Assembly: GCF_000769915.1 (NCBI RefSeq)
Contig: NZ_JRLV01000016.1
Span: 1 to 64,000, forward strand
From: Flavobacterium beibuense F44-8
GTDB lineage: Bacteria > Bacteroidota > Bacteroidia > Flavobacteriales > Flavobacteriaceae
Reading direction: 5' to 3'
Length of the DNA: 64,000 nucleotides
This document shows positions 1-9,924 of this stretch, in pieces. The translations under genes were made by a program, and so were the position numbers. How positions within the stretch are numbered: the stretch's first letter is position 1; each line of letters opens with the position of its first letter. Under the pieces are notes generated by a model. It was not told where the DNA came from. It did not search any database and saw only the letters and a list, made by a program, of their open reading frames with translations.

Positions 1-5
1 TATTC

Positions 6-3000
6 TTAGTTCTCTTCTCTGTTAATGTAAATCCAACCGGTTTTACTATCGCCACTTACACGCTCAATCGCATAATAGTAAGTACCTGTTGGCAGCTCTT
101 TACCATTATCACTTTGTCCATACCATTCGTCGATATAGTTAGACTTGCTATAAACTTCTTCACCATAACGGTTAAAGATGCTTAGTTTAGACACATTAAA
201 CCCTGTAAGATCGAAGTTGTCATTCTTATCATCGCCGTTTGGAGAGATACCTTTTTGAATCATACAATTTGGATTCTCTACTTCGTATTCCATAACAAAC
301 GGACAAGCTTCATCATATTCACTTGGCGTTATAGTTACCTGATATGCACCCTGCATAGTTGCCACAGCAGTAGTTTCTGTTGTTAGAGTAGCCCCAGTTG
401 GGTCAAACCACTCATACATTACATTAGCATTACTATAAGTACCATCCAGGAAGTTAACCTGAAGTACAAATTCATTGTTTATACAGTCTCCTGTTACCTC
501 AAATTGAGGAGCTGGAACTACGGTTACCATAAAGCTGCTCTCATCAGAACAATCTGTACCAGGAACCTGAGCGAAGATGTAAACAGTTTGATCTGCCATT
601 ATCTCATCTCCCACAGCAAGCATATCTCCTGTTCCGCCGGCGCCAGTATAATAGTTATTGTTTTCGCTTAGCGCAGGAAGCACATAAGCACCACATGAAG
701 TTAAATCTACTATAACATCAGCCACAGGCATTTCAACTAAATTAACCTCTATTGCAGCAGTACTTAAACATCCGTTATTATTTACAGTAACTTCATAAAT
801 ACCTCCTTCTGTAACCGAGATACTTGCTGTAGTATCTGCTAATCCTTCGTCATTACGGGTCCAGCTTATTGTTACATCAGCTAAATCAAAATCAACCGGA
901 GTTACAGTAATAGTTCCTGATGTTCCTTCACACATAGAGAAATCATCAGTAACTGTAAATTGTGGCGGATTATCTTCTACAACAACATTAAACGGTTTTA
1001 CAGAAACACATCCGGTAACAAGACCTACAACTCTTGCGAATAACGGCTGACCAAACTGAACTGTATTTGTAAATGAAGCATCTACCGCATTCTCCTCTGC
1101 TAAAGCATCTTCTTCTGTAAGGTAATAAGTAACCTCATAATCAGCTGCATTGAAACCTGCAAGAATTACCGCTTCATTTTGTGTTAAATCAAAAGTATCG
1201 AATCCTGAGCTATCACAAGCAAATAAATCTACTGCTTCATTAACCGAAGGGAAATACTCTATAACTACAGAGTCATTACCTATACATGTTGAAGATAAAT
1301 ATGTAGCACTAATAGTATATGTACCCGGCTCTGTAACAACAACAGTAGCACCAGTATCTTCCAGTTGGGTTTCAACACCATTAACATCTGTATGAGTCCA
1401 GATTATTTCATAGTCATCCGGGTTTAGAGCTGACTCCAGCACATATTCTCCTCCTTCACATAATGCATTACCATTTTCCACAAGTAAGTCATCACCAAGA
1501 TTAATCTGACCAATATCAAACGGACCGATAAATACTGCAGAGTCCATTGAGTTATCATTTCTGTCTGCAATTACAAGTTTAATATGGTAAGTGTTACCCA
1601 TAACAACATCTGCCTGAGCAGACATTAATACAGTATTACCATTATAGTTGATTGGAGCAGACATATCTCCTAATTCATAGTAACTGTCAAAATAATCAAC
1701 ATTTGCATCACCACAGCCTGAGTTGTACATACTATTTCTAATAGTTACAACCGAAACAGGAATATCTGTACTCGGAATTACCGCAAGGTTCTCAGTTGGT
1801 GTGTTATTCGTAATATCCGTAAGGAAGAAAGCAAATGCATCTGAATAAGAACACTGGAATGTACCATACTCTTCAGAAGCAAACACGAATGGGAAACTAA
1901 TATGATTAGTTAACGGAACAAAGTCAAACTCCAGAACCGTAGCATCGTTATAACTAAATATACCTGGGTCAATTCCAGAATCTACGATATAATTATATAA
2001 ATCATCATCACCAGGCCAGTAACCTTCACTTAAAGTATTTGTATTAGGACCAGGAGAACTCATAGCATTACCTGTTGCAAGGATAACACCTTTTTGCATA
2101 GGGAAGGCAGACATGCCTTTATCAAACATTGCAATACCGTTTTCACCACCCCAGCCGTTTGAAGTACCTGTAGACCATGTAATGTTACTTACCTGAGCAC
2201 ATTCTGAAGTTATAAGCACTTCTGTTACTATTTCCTCTACAGAGTATGTTGTATTATCTGCAATAATTGATGCAGGTGTTAACACACAAAGTTCAAATGA
2301 AGTTGGTGCTGATGGATTATTAAGATAATCTGCAAACACCTGTATATAATAAGTTTCACCCGGTGTAAGTCCTGATACTGTAGTTGCTGTATCATAACCA
2401 CAGTAAATATCTGTTAAAGTATCACAGTCGGCACCTTCATAAATATTCATATAGTAATAACCACCTTCCATGTTACTAAGCGAAATACTATGCGTAGCAT
2501 CTGTTGCTGTAAATGAATACCAAACATCATAAGCCGGTGCCTGCCAGTTACAACTAGCCATAGTACCTGAAGAGGTCGCTCCTGTTACAGTACCGGTAAC
2601 ACTATCAAGGCAATCTACACCTGGGTTAACCGGTGCTTCTGTAGCATTAGCACAATCGTTATTTTCAATAGCTGTAGTAAACACAAACGGACCAGACCAA
2701 GTACTGTAACCGTCTTCATCTCCACAGTTTGCTCTTACATAGAATACATAAGGAGTACCTGAATCTAAAGTCTCAGCTAAATATGGATTATCTGTGGTAA
2801 CCACTCCCGGCTCTGTAGGCTCAGGAGATCCGTAAGGAAGTACCCATATCTCCCATGTATCTGCAGTACCCATTTCATCCCAACCAAGCAATGCCGAGTT
2901 AAGCTGTAAATCAGTAGCTGTTAAGTTTTGTGGTTTAGGGCATGGTGGCGGATCACAAGATACCGGACCTTCAATAACAATAGTACCCTGAGTCTCTGTA

Positions 3001-5417
3001 CCAGGAGTCATAGTATAAACATCTTCAGCAAACGGACTGTAGATTACAAGACCTTTCTCATAATCATCCCATCCGCCTACATTCCAAAATACCTCAATCT
3101 CAACATCCGGACATAACGGAATTTCAACCGTACCGGAGTAACCCCATGTAAATGAACTACCAATAGTCGCTACAGGAACTCCGCCCTGGGAAACAGTCAT
3201 GGTATTACTTTCCCATCCCCAGCCATTAACACTGGTCATTTCAAACACAAAAGTACATTTGTCTTCCGGGTTACAAACCTCAGTATTGAAAGCAAACGGA
3301 CCTGCCCATGCACTGTTTTCAGTGTCAGAACAAACGTATCTCACATAGTACTCATAGTTTGTTGCAGCTTCTAAGCCATCTGCAGTCACAGGATTTTCTG
3401 TAGTAGAAGTACCTTCTGTAGCATCAGTAGGAGCATCTCCTCCTGCTTCAACTATATAGTAATCCCACTCGCCTGTTTCAGTACCTAACCAGCTTAAATC
3501 AACAGTATTCATAGTTTCATTAGAAACTGCTAAGCTTGTTGGAGGAAGACACATTGGAGTATCACAGTTTACTGTTTCAGAATAAAGTAAAGTACCTGAC
3601 GTACCTTCTCCTATTGCTTTCTCATATATAATTTGATCAAACGAGTTTCTGATAGCCACACCAACCTGGTTAGACCATCCACCTGCATTCCAGAATAAAT
3701 CTACAGGCATACCGTTACAAACCTGTACATCTACCTCTACAGGACCTGTACCATCTTCCCATGTAAAATCAGGACCAAGAACAGCAAGTGTAACTCCGTT
3801 TTGAGAAACATTCATTGTATTATCATCAAAACCTCCCCATTGAGAAGTTAATATAAATGTAAGTGTACACTGGTCTTCAACCTCACAAACCATAGTATTA
3901 AACAGGTAAGGACCTGCCCATGCACTAAATGTACCGTCACCACAGTCTGCTCTTACATAGTACTCATAAGGAGTAGCTGCCGTTAAACCTGAAACCGTAA
4001 ATTCTGTATTAGAATCGGCTGTAGTACCGGCACCTGCAGGAACACCTGATCCCGGAGCCTGAACAACATACTCCCATGATGTAGCCGTACCCATTTCATC
4101 CCATGAAAGATCTACCGAAGTAAGACCAATATTTGTTGTAGGTAATCCTACAGGCTCACTACAATGTACTTCCTGAATTACAAGATTATAAGGAGTAGTT
4201 TGTGGCCAAGGACCCCAACTTGAAATAACAAAATAATAAGTAGTACCTGCTGTAACAGCAAATTCAGGAATTGAAACAGGAGTTCCGTCCCACGAGAAAA
4301 TACCACCATCAAGACAGTCTGTACCTATACCGGCACAAGAGTCATAAATAAAAATGGCCGCATCAGAAACAGCATCTGTCATATCAACACTAATAGTTCC
4401 GTCTGCCGGAGCAGTATAAGAATATACAACATCATCACCATTTAGGTATTCCTGCCAGTCTCCATCAACACATGACATACCTGGAATTCCACTATAGTCA
4501 TTACCATAGTTCATAGTATTATCTACTGTTGAGAATGGTAATGAAGTAATTTCAAGCGGTGCAGCACAAGTATCTCCTAAACCTACCGTACTAAAAAAGT
4601 ATGGTCCAGCCCAGTCACTCTCGTTAACACCCGCTTCACATACAGCTTTTACATAAAACTTATAATCTGTATCTTCGGTTAAAGTATTAGGATCATATTC
4701 TGCAGCACCTGTAACACTAACACCTGTACCTGTAGCAGCATCATCAACAGGAAGCACTTCTACCTCCCAGGCTGTAGCAGCACCGGCATCCCATGTTAAA
4801 TGAGCAGTAGTAAGACCCATATCTGCTGCCATAAGGTTTTCAGGAACAAGACATTCCTCAACAACAGAAACATTATCCACTAACCAACGATCTGCATTAT
4901 TACCTTCCATTACAAAAGCAATATATACGTTTGTACTGGCAGCAAAACTTGAAAGTGAAACAACAACTTCGTTATATTCTGTCTGAACAGGATTTAAATC
5001 AAGCTCCTCCCATTCAATAACCTCAGTATAAGCATCTAAATCTGAAGCATCAGTACTCGTAGATACCATTATGCGATATAAACCTCCGTTATCTCCATTA
5101 AGAGTTAACCTTGAGAAAAAGCGCAATTGTGCATTTGCAGGAAGAGATACTAATGGCGTAACTAACCAGTCCTGAGGAGTATCATTCCCGGGCATTGCAG
5201 TTTCCCTATCTACAAAAGCAGCATAAGTACCCTCATGAGGAGGGTAAAAAGTATTAAGAGGATCTGTGTGTTTCCAGGATTGCACCAACCCTGACCCATT
5301 GTTGTAAATACCCCAGCCCGTAGGTGGCCAGGTCCCCTCAAACCCTTCTTGGGCAAGTTGCGAGTAACCGCTCATTGCCGCTAAGAGCATGAAAAGCAAT
5401 AGCGTAATTTTTTTCAT
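6..5417 (-). CDS. Giant modular T9SS type B-sorted surface protein
   Basis: Predicted secreted or cell-surface adhesin-like protein of 1803 residues; substrate unknown. A signal peptide covers about residues 1-19. Then come a choice-of-anchor J-like region (about 20-190), fibronectin type III modules (near 190-280, 420-510, 620-715 and 825-920, with recurring WAGP and YYVRA-like signatures), two pre-peptidase-C-like blocks, two copies of an unnamed ~105-residue module (starting near 515 and 720), and a choice-of-anchor L domain (about 1055-1305). Ig/PKD-like repeats follow. The C-terminal ~80 residues, opening with GISPNGDDKND, fit the gliding-associated type B sorting domain that T9SS recognises. 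It is a single-gene unit with an ATG start. The family assignment of the tail is firm; the cargo function is unknown. Confidence 0.88.
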   Translation of the reverse strand: MKKITLLLFMLLAAMSGYSQLAQEGFEGTWPPTGWGIYNNGSGLVQSWKHTDPLNTFYPPHEGTYAAFVDRETAMPGNDTPQDWLVTPLVSLPANAQLRFFSRLTLNGDNGGLYRIMVSTSTDASDLDAYTEVIEWEELDLNPVQTEYNEVVVSLSSFAASTNVYIAFVMEGNNADRWLVDNVSVVEECLVPENLMAADMGLTTAHLTWDAGAATAWEVEVLPVDDAATGTGVSVTGAAEYDPNTLTEDTDYKFYVKAVCEAGVNESDWAGPYFFSTVGLGDTCAAPLEITSLPFSTVDNTMNYGNDYSGIPGMSCVDGDWQEYLNGDDVVYSYTAPADGTISVDMTDAVSDAAIFIYDSCAGIGTDCLDGGIFSWDGTPVSIPEFAVTAGTTYYFVISSWGPWPQTTPYNLVIQEVHCSEPVGLPTTNIGLTSVDLSWDEMGTATSWEYVVQAPGSGVPAGAGTTADSNTEFTVSGLTAATPYEYYVRADCGDGTFSAWAGPYLFNTMVCEVEDQCTLTFILTSQWGGFDDNTMNVSQNGVTLAVLGPDFTWEDGTGPVEVDVQVCNGMPVDLFWNAGGWSNQVGVAIRNSFDQIIYEKAIGEGTSGTLLYSETVNCDTPMCLPPTSLAVSNETMNTVDLSWLGTETGEWDYYIVEAGGDAPTDATEGTSTTENPVTADGLEAATNYEYYVRYVCSDTENSAWAGPFAFNTEVCNPEDKCTFVFEMTSVNGWGWESNTMTVSQGGVPVATIGSSFTWGYSGTVEIPLCPDVEIEVFWNVGGWDDYEKGLVIYSPFAEDVYTMTPGTETQGTIVIEGPVSCDPPPCPKPQNLTATDLQLNSALLGWDEMGTADTWEIWVLPYGSPEPTEPGVVTTDNPYLAETLDSGTPYVFYVRANCGDEDGYSTWSGPFVFTTAIENNDCANATEAPVNPGVDCLDSVTGTVTGATSSGTMASCNWQAPAYDVWYSFTATDATHSISLSNMEGGYYYMNIYEGADCDTLTDIYCGYDTATTVSGLTPGETYYIQVFADYLNNPSAPTSFELCVLTPASIIADNTTYSVEEIVTEVLITSECAQVSNITWSTGTSNGWGGENGIAMFDKGMSAFPMQKGVILATGNAMSSPGPNTNTLSEGYWPGDDDLYNYIVDSGIDPGIFSYNDATVLEFDFVPLTNHISFPFVFASEEYGTFQCSYSDAFAFFLTDITNNTPTENLAVIPSTDIPVSVVTIRNSMYNSGCGDANVDYFDSYYELGDMSAPINYNGNTVLMSAQADVVMGNTYHIKLVIADRNDNSMDSAVFIGPFDIGQINLGDDLLVENGNALCEGGEYVLESALNPDDYEIIWTHTDVNGVETQLEDTGATVVVTEPGTYTISATYLSSTCIGNDSVVIEYFPSVNEAVDLFACDSSGFDTFDLTQNEAVILAGFNAADYEVTYYLTEEDALAEENAVDASFTNTVQFGQPLFARVVGLVTGCVSVKPFNVVVEDNPPQFTVTDDFSMCEGTSGTITVTPVDFDLADVTISWTRNDEGLADTTASISVTEGGIYEVTVNNNGCLSTAAIEVNLVEMPVADVIVDLTSCGAYVLPALSENNNYYTGAGGTGDMLAVGDEIMADQTVYIFAQVPGTDCSDESSFMVTVVPAPQFEVTGDCINNEFVLQVNFLDGTYSNANVMYEWFDPTGATLTTETTAVATMQGAYQVTITPSEYDEACPFVMEYEVENPNCMIQKGISPNGDDKNDNFDLTGFNVSKLSIFNRYGEEVYSKSNYIDEWYGQSDNGKELPTGTYYYAIERVSGDSKTGWIYINREEN

Positions 5418-5783
5418 ATTAAATATTTTAGCAGTTTGTTTAACAACTCCGAAAATACTAAAATTTTAAATGATAAAAATTTAACACTATGTTTATTTTG
5501 TGATTTTTGTTAAAAAAAACAAAATAACACCCCAATGTTATAATTTTATTTGTTTTATCGTTTTTTAAACAAACAATAGATTTTCTTTAAAAAAAGATGG
5601 ATATATTTGATTTTTAACACAAAATAACAACTTTCAGCACTTATACTTCAAAACCCGACAATGGATAAAATCTTACAAAAAAAATACTAAAAAATATGGA
5701 TTCTATAAATTTGTCAATAAAACGACTTAAGATTAAATAAAGTTAACATTACACCAAAGTCGTATTTTTTAGTTTTACAAAAC
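5418..5783. other. AT-rich intergenic region upstream of the giant surface protein
   Basis: About 370 bases without a supportable gene. It is very AT-rich with many homopolymeric A/T runs. It should hold the promoter of the leftward surface-protein gene. The best candidate I see is an imperfect TAnnTTTG-like element (TATTTTCG read on the minus strand, near 5450). I see no RNA gene or repeat. Confidence 0.5.
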
Positions 5784-5824
5784 AAACAAGCGCCACCGAT
5801 TTTAATAACCAATGACGCTTGTTT
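5784..5824 (-). terminator. Terminator of tRNA-Arg
   Basis: An inverted repeat with arms at 5784-5795 and 5813-5824 (12 pairs, one mismatch, 17-base loop). On the minus strand it is followed by a T-rich run. It starts three bases past the tRNA 3' end, so it most likely ends the tRNA-Arg transcript. Confidence 0.75.
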
Positions 5825-5826
5825 TG

Positions 5827-5900
5827 CGACCGCGGAGGGGTTCGAACCCCCAACCCTCAGAGCCGAAATCTGATATTCTATCCAGTTGAACTACGCGGCC
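5827..5900 (-). tRNA. tRNA-Arg (anticodon UCG)
   Basis: A 74-base cloverleaf. The 7-bp acceptor stem GGCCGCG pairs with CGCGGTC (one G-T). The anticodon stem TCAGA/TCTGA encloses loop TTTCGGC, so the anticodon is UCG, reading CGA. The T arm carries GGTTCGAACCC. CCA is not encoded and must be added enzymatically. It sits 37 bases downstream of the yqeY-like gene on the same strand and may be cotranscribed with it. Confidence 0.97.
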
Positions 5901-5937
5901 TACCAAAAATTATATACAATATATAAATTGCTTTATT

Positions 5938-6387
5938 TTAAGAAAGAAGCCTTTTAACAACAGATGAAATCGTTTTACCGTCTGCCGAACCGGCAAGTTC
6001 TTTACTAGCAGCACCCATGGTTTTACCCATATCTGCCATACCAGAGAAGCCGTTAGCCTCTATAATAGCCTTAACTTTAGCTTCAACCTCCTCTTCTGTT
6101 AACTGTGCCGGAAGGAACTGTTCTATAATAGCAGCCTGGTCAAGTTCCGGCTTTGCAAGATCTTCTCTACCCTGCTCTACATATATAGCTGCACTGTCTT
6201 TTCTTTGTTTAACCAGCTTTTGTAAAAGTTTAATTTCTTCTTCCTGAGCCACATCTTCTTTAGCACCGCTCTCTGTTTGAGCAAGTAGTAAAGCCGACTT
6301 AACAGCTCTAAGCGCCTCTAGCGCTACTGTATCTTTCGCCTTCATGGCTGTTTTCATGGCGTCCATGATTTCCGTTTGTAAACTCAT
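5938..6387 (-). CDS. GatB/YqeY domain protein
   Basis: A 149-residue, full-length member of the YqeY family, which shares a helical domain with the tail of the GatB subunit of tRNA amidotransferase and is thought to bind tRNA. Its exact role is unsettled. The N-terminal half is helical and charged; the C-terminal end has the conserved GFSGMADMGKTMG stretch typical of the family. The start is ATG. It lies between the ftsZ terminator and tRNA-Arg. A near-consensus promoter element (TATATTCG on the minus strand, about 6413-6420) lies upstream. Confidence 0.92.
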   Translation of the reverse strand: MSLQTEIMDAMKTAMKAKDTVALEALRAVKSALLLAQTESGAKEDVAQEEEIKLLQKLVKQRKDSAAIYVEQGREDLAKPELDQAAIIEQFLPAQLTEEEVEAKVKAIIEANGFSGMADMGKTMGAASKELAGSADGKTISSVVKRLLS

Positions 6388-6426
6388 AAGTACAGGTTTT
6401 TAAAATGTGATGCGAATATAAAAAAA

Positions 6427-6459
6427 TTAACCCGAAAGTTATTAAGGCTTTCGGGTTAA
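6427..6459 (-). terminator. Rho-independent terminator behind ftsZ
   Basis: A perfect 12-bp stem (arms 6427-6438 and 6448-6459, both built on TTAACCCGAAAG) with a 9-base loop. On the minus strand a run of seven T follows. It marks the 3' end of the dcw transcript. Confidence 0.92.
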
Positions 6460-6479
6460 AGAATCACATTTGGGTTAGT

Positions 6480-8516
6480 TTAATCTACATTATCGTGAAG
6501 GAAAGAATTGTTGGAACGTAGCTGTAAATCATCATTACTGTCTGTTCCTAACGAAAATCTTGACTTACTGTTGTCTGCCTTAGACGCATCAAGATCAATT
6601 CCCATCCTTTTGTAAGCAGGCTCTTTTTCAATCTCATCAATCTTTGCAGAACTGTTGTGGAATTTATAATTAAACTCCTTCATTTTCTTTCTGCGTTCCT
6701 CTGCTCTTAGCCTTAAGGTCTCCTCAATAGTCATCTCTACCGGAGAAAGCTCATTAAAGCTTTGCTGTGGATTAGCCGGCTCTTCAGTTTTCTTAAGCGT
6801 TATATTAAGTGCCTCTTCAACAGGCTCTTCTTTTGCTTTATCCTGAGGTTTAGAATCCAGTAGCTCGTTTTCTTTTTCAAGGTACTCCTCTAAAGAATAC
6901 CTGACAACACCACTTTCATTAACCTCTGTGACCGGAACTACCTGTACCGGATCTTTCACCTTTATATCCTTTACTTCCTCGTCAAGAGAGAAAAGTGTTT
7001 TTTGTTCTTTTAGCTCTTCTCTTTTTACGTTTTCTGCGCTATTAAGATCAAAAGAGAAGCTTATCTGTTCTTCTTTAGGAGCCACAACAAACTCCGGATC
7101 TACAACTTCAATATCTCTAATATCCCTTACTTTGGTTTTAGCCTCAACAATTTCAGGTTCAAAAGCCTTTGGCTGCTCTTTTTGCGGCGAAACTATTTCA
7201 AAGAACACATCAAGGTTATTGATGTAATCAGTAGTAGGAACCAGTTCGTTCTCTACCTCTACACTGGTTTCGGCTACAGGCTGTGACACCTGAAACTCTT
7301 CCTCTTCATCATCCTCCAGTGTAAAAACTATCTTTTTTTCTTCCTGAGACTCTTCAGCTTTAACCTCTTCTACAACTTCTGCCTTAGGCTCATCAGTAGC
7401 AGTTTCCGGCTTTGTAGCAAAATCAAAAGATGACATTACCGATCTTTGATTTAATTCGCTTTCAAGCTTTTGCTCTTCCTCAAGGGCATGGATAATCTTT
7501 TTAGGCTCGGTATTTACTATCTCGTTTTGTTGCTCAACATTAAAGCCTGTAGCAATAATGGTCACAGAGATAGCCTCTCCTAAAGACTCGTCTTCACCAA
7601 CACCCATAATGATGTTAGCATTGTACCCCGCCTCTGTTTGGATATGATCGTTAATCTCACCTATCTCATCGATGGTTATTTCATTAGTACCCGAAACGAT
7701 TAGTAACAGCACGTTTTTAGCTCCTGTAATTTTATTATCATTAAGTAGCGGAGAATCTAATGCATCTACAATAGCATCTTTAGCACGGCTTTCGCCTGAT
7801 GATACTGCCGATCCCATTATTGCTGTACCGCTGTTTGCCAATACAGTTTTGGCATCCTTAAGGTCAATATTTTGAGTATAGTGGTGTGTAATAACCTCTG
7901 CAATACCTCTTGAGGCTGTAGCTAACACCTCGTCGGCTTTAGAGAACCCAGCTTTAAAACCAAGGTTACCATATACTTCTCTTAATTTATTATTGTTGAT
8001 AACGATTAAAGAATCCACCTGCTTTCGAAGCCTTTCAACTCCAAGCATGGCTTGTTCTGAGCGCACTTTACCCTCAAACTGGAATGGTATGGTAACAATA
8101 CCCACGGTAAGCACATCTCGCTCTTTGGCAAGTTTTGCAATTACCGGAGCTGCACCTGTACCGGTACCACCACCCATACCTGCTGTAATAAATACCATTT
8201 TGGTATTAGTATCCAGCATTTTTTCTATTTCCTCTATACTCTCTAAAGCAGACTGTTGTCCAACTTCTGGGTTAGCCCCTGCCCCAAGACCTTCAGTAAG
8301 GCTTACACCTAACTGTATCTTGTTTGGAACTGTACTGTTTTGCAGCGCCTGTGAATCAGTATTACACACTACAAAATCTACTCCCTTGATTCCCTGCTTA
8401 AACATGTAATTGATAGCGTTGCTTCCGCCACCTCCTACACCAATTACCTTGATTACGTTTGACTGGTTCTTTGGTAAATCAAACGAAATGCTTCCAAATT
8501 CTTCATTGCTCATCAT
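6480..8516 (-). CDS. ftsZ: Cell division protein FtsZ
   Basis: Tubulin-like GTPase that polymerises into the cytokinetic Z ring. The N-terminal GTPase domain (about residues 20-330) shows GGGGSNA near the start and the tubulin signature GGGTGTG near residue 116. The protein is about 678 residues, against ~380-400 in E. coli. The extra length is a long acidic, low-complexity linker (about 340-640), followed by a conserved tail with YKRMGIDLD. Starts at ATG 8516 (MMSNEEF) or 8513; an in-frame TTG at 8522 adds only two residues and is less likely. It is the last gene of the dcw cluster, 13 bases after ftsA, and is followed by a strong terminator. Confidence 0.97.
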   Translation of the reverse strand: MMSNEEFGSISFDLPKNQSNVIKVIGVGGGGSNAINYMFKQGIKGVDFVVCNTDSQALQNSTVPNKIQLGVSLTEGLGAGANPEVGQQSALESIEEIEKMLDTNTKMVFITAGMGGGTGTGAAPVIAKLAKERDVLTVGIVTIPFQFEGKVRSEQAMLGVERLRKQVDSLIVINNNKLREVYGNLGFKAGFSKADEVLATASRGIAEVITHHYTQNIDLKDAKTVLANSGTAIMGSAVSSGESRAKDAIVDALDSPLLNDNKITGAKNVLLLIVSGTNEITIDEIGEINDHIQTEAGYNANIIMGVGEDESLGEAISVTIIATGFNVEQQNEIVNTEPKKIIHALEEEQKLESELNQRSVMSSFDFATKPETATDEPKAEVVEEVKAEESQEEKKIVFTLEDDEEEEFQVSQPVAETSVEVENELVPTTDYINNLDVFFEIVSPQKEQPKAFEPEIVEAKTKVRDIRDIEVVDPEFVVAPKEEQISFSFDLNSAENVKREELKEQKTLFSLDEEVKDIKVKDPVQVVPVTEVNESGVVRYSLEEYLEKENELLDSKPQDKAKEEPVEEALNITLKKTEEPANPQQSFNELSPVEMTIEETLRLRAEERRKKMKEFNYKFHNSSAKIDEIEKEPAYKRMGIDLDASKADNSKSRFSLGTDSNDDLQLRSNNSFLHDNVD

Positions 8517-8529
8517 AATCAACCGGGTT

Positions 8530-9921
8530 TTACTCTGCGTTATCTAAAAATTCTTTAATCCTATCTATATACTTATCAAAAAACGACTTCTTAACTTTTC
8601 TCTCTGTTGAGTCGTCACTACTCTTCTCTTTGTTTTCCTTTTCAACCGATACTTCTTCCATTTCCTGTACCGGTACTGTAGCGTTTGCCTGCACAGTTAC
8701 TTCAGGTTGTTTTACCGGCTCCGGCTCCCTAACTTCACCTATTGGTGTTGCACTGCGCGTGTTGTTTCTCAAACTGTTCATTACAAGACCAACTGCCGTA
8801 GCATAAAGCGGACTTGATATTTCCTCGTCTGAGTTTCCTGCAAGGTGCTCGTTAGGATACCCTATTCTGGTATCCATACCTGTTATGTACTCTACTAATT
8901 GCTTAATATGCTTAAGCTGAGAACCACCTCCTGTTAGCACTATACCTGCTATCAGTTTTTTGCGCGGATCTTCGTGCCCGTAAGCCTTAATCTCTGCAAA
9001 CACCTGCTCTACAATCTCCACTACTCTGGCATGGATGACTTTAGACAGGTTTTTAAGTGAAATCTCTTTTGGCTCCCTACCTCTTAAACCAGGGATGGAA
9101 ACAATCTCGTTATCCTTGTTTTCACCCGGCCAAGCCGAACCAAATTTTACTTTAAGCAACTCTGCCTGCTTCTCTATAATAGAGCAGCCCTCTTTTATAT
9201 CCTCAGTTATTACGTTTCCGCCAAATGGCACTACTGCCGTGTGGCGAATTATTCCGTCTTTAAATATGGCAAGATCTGTTGTACCACCCCCTATATCAAT
9301 AAGTGCTACACCTGCCTCTTTCTCTTCCTGACTTAATACCGCATCAGCCGAAGCTAATGGTTCCAGTGTTAAACCTGAAAGATCTAACCCCGAACTCTTA
9401 ATACACCTGCCCACATTCCTTATGGAAGAAGCCTGACCTACCACAACATGGAAGCTTGACTCCAGCCTGCCACCATACATACCAATAGGTTCTTTTATCT
9501 CTGTTTGCCCGTCTATTTTAAACTCCTGCGGCAATACATGGATAATTTCCTCTCCCGGCAACATAGCCAGTTTGTGTACCTGGTTTATTAAAAGATCGAT
9601 ATCTGCATCACCAATCACCTCTTCAGGATTATGCCTGCTGATGTAATCACTGTGCTGAATACTCCTTATGTGCTGGCCGGCAATACCTACCACTACATCA
9701 TTTATTTTATATCCGCTATCTGCCTCAGCTTCCTGTACGGCCTGCTGTATAGACTGGATAGTTTGTGTAATATTATTAACAACTCCTCTGGCAACACCAA
9801 GGCTTTTGGATTTACCAACACCCAAAATTTCAAGCTTCCCGTACTCATTTCTTTTACCTATCATGGCAACAATCTTTGTTGTCCCGATATCCAGACCTAC
9901 TGCAATGTTATCTTTTTCCAT
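8530..9921 (-). CDS. ftsA: Cell division protein FtsA
   Basis: Actin-like ATPase that tethers FtsZ filaments to the cytoplasmic membrane and recruits later divisome proteins. It has 463 residues. Phosphate-binding motifs DIGTTK (near residue 11) and DIGGGTTD (near 208), and the SHS2-type insertion between them, are present. A variable acidic linker leads to a C-terminal amphipathic helix (SFFDKYIDRIKEFL), the expected membrane-targeting sequence. It sits 3 bases behind ftsQ and 13 before ftsZ, so it is translated from the same message. Confidence 0.97.
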   Translation of the reverse strand: MEKDNIAVGLDIGTTKIVAMIGKRNEYGKLEILGVGKSKSLGVARGVVNNITQTIQSIQQAVQEAEADSGYKINDVVVGIAGQHIRSIQHSDYISRHNPEEVIGDADIDLLINQVHKLAMLPGEEIIHVLPQEFKIDGQTEIKEPIGMYGGRLESSFHVVVGQASSIRNVGRCIKSSGLDLSGLTLEPLASADAVLSQEEKEAGVALIDIGGGTTDLAIFKDGIIRHTAVVPFGGNVITEDIKEGCSIIEKQAELLKVKFGSAWPGENKDNEIVSIPGLRGREPKEISLKNLSKVIHARVVEIVEQVFAEIKAYGHEDPRKKLIAGIVLTGGGSQLKHIKQLVEYITGMDTRIGYPNEHLAGNSDEEISSPLYATAVGLVMNSLRNNTRSATPIGEVREPEPVKQPEVTVQANATVPVQEMEEVSVEKENKEKSSDDSTERKVKKSFFDKYIDRIKEFLDNAE

Positions 9922-9924
9922 ATC

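Noticed and set aside
5827-5900. tRNA-Arg as an attachment site for an integrated element
   Set aside because: No integrase, no duplicated tRNA 3' end and no composition shift nearby.
7993-8409. 138-residue open frame antisense to ftsZ
   Set aside because: Serine/proline-rich reverse reading of the conserved GTPase core; no independent support.
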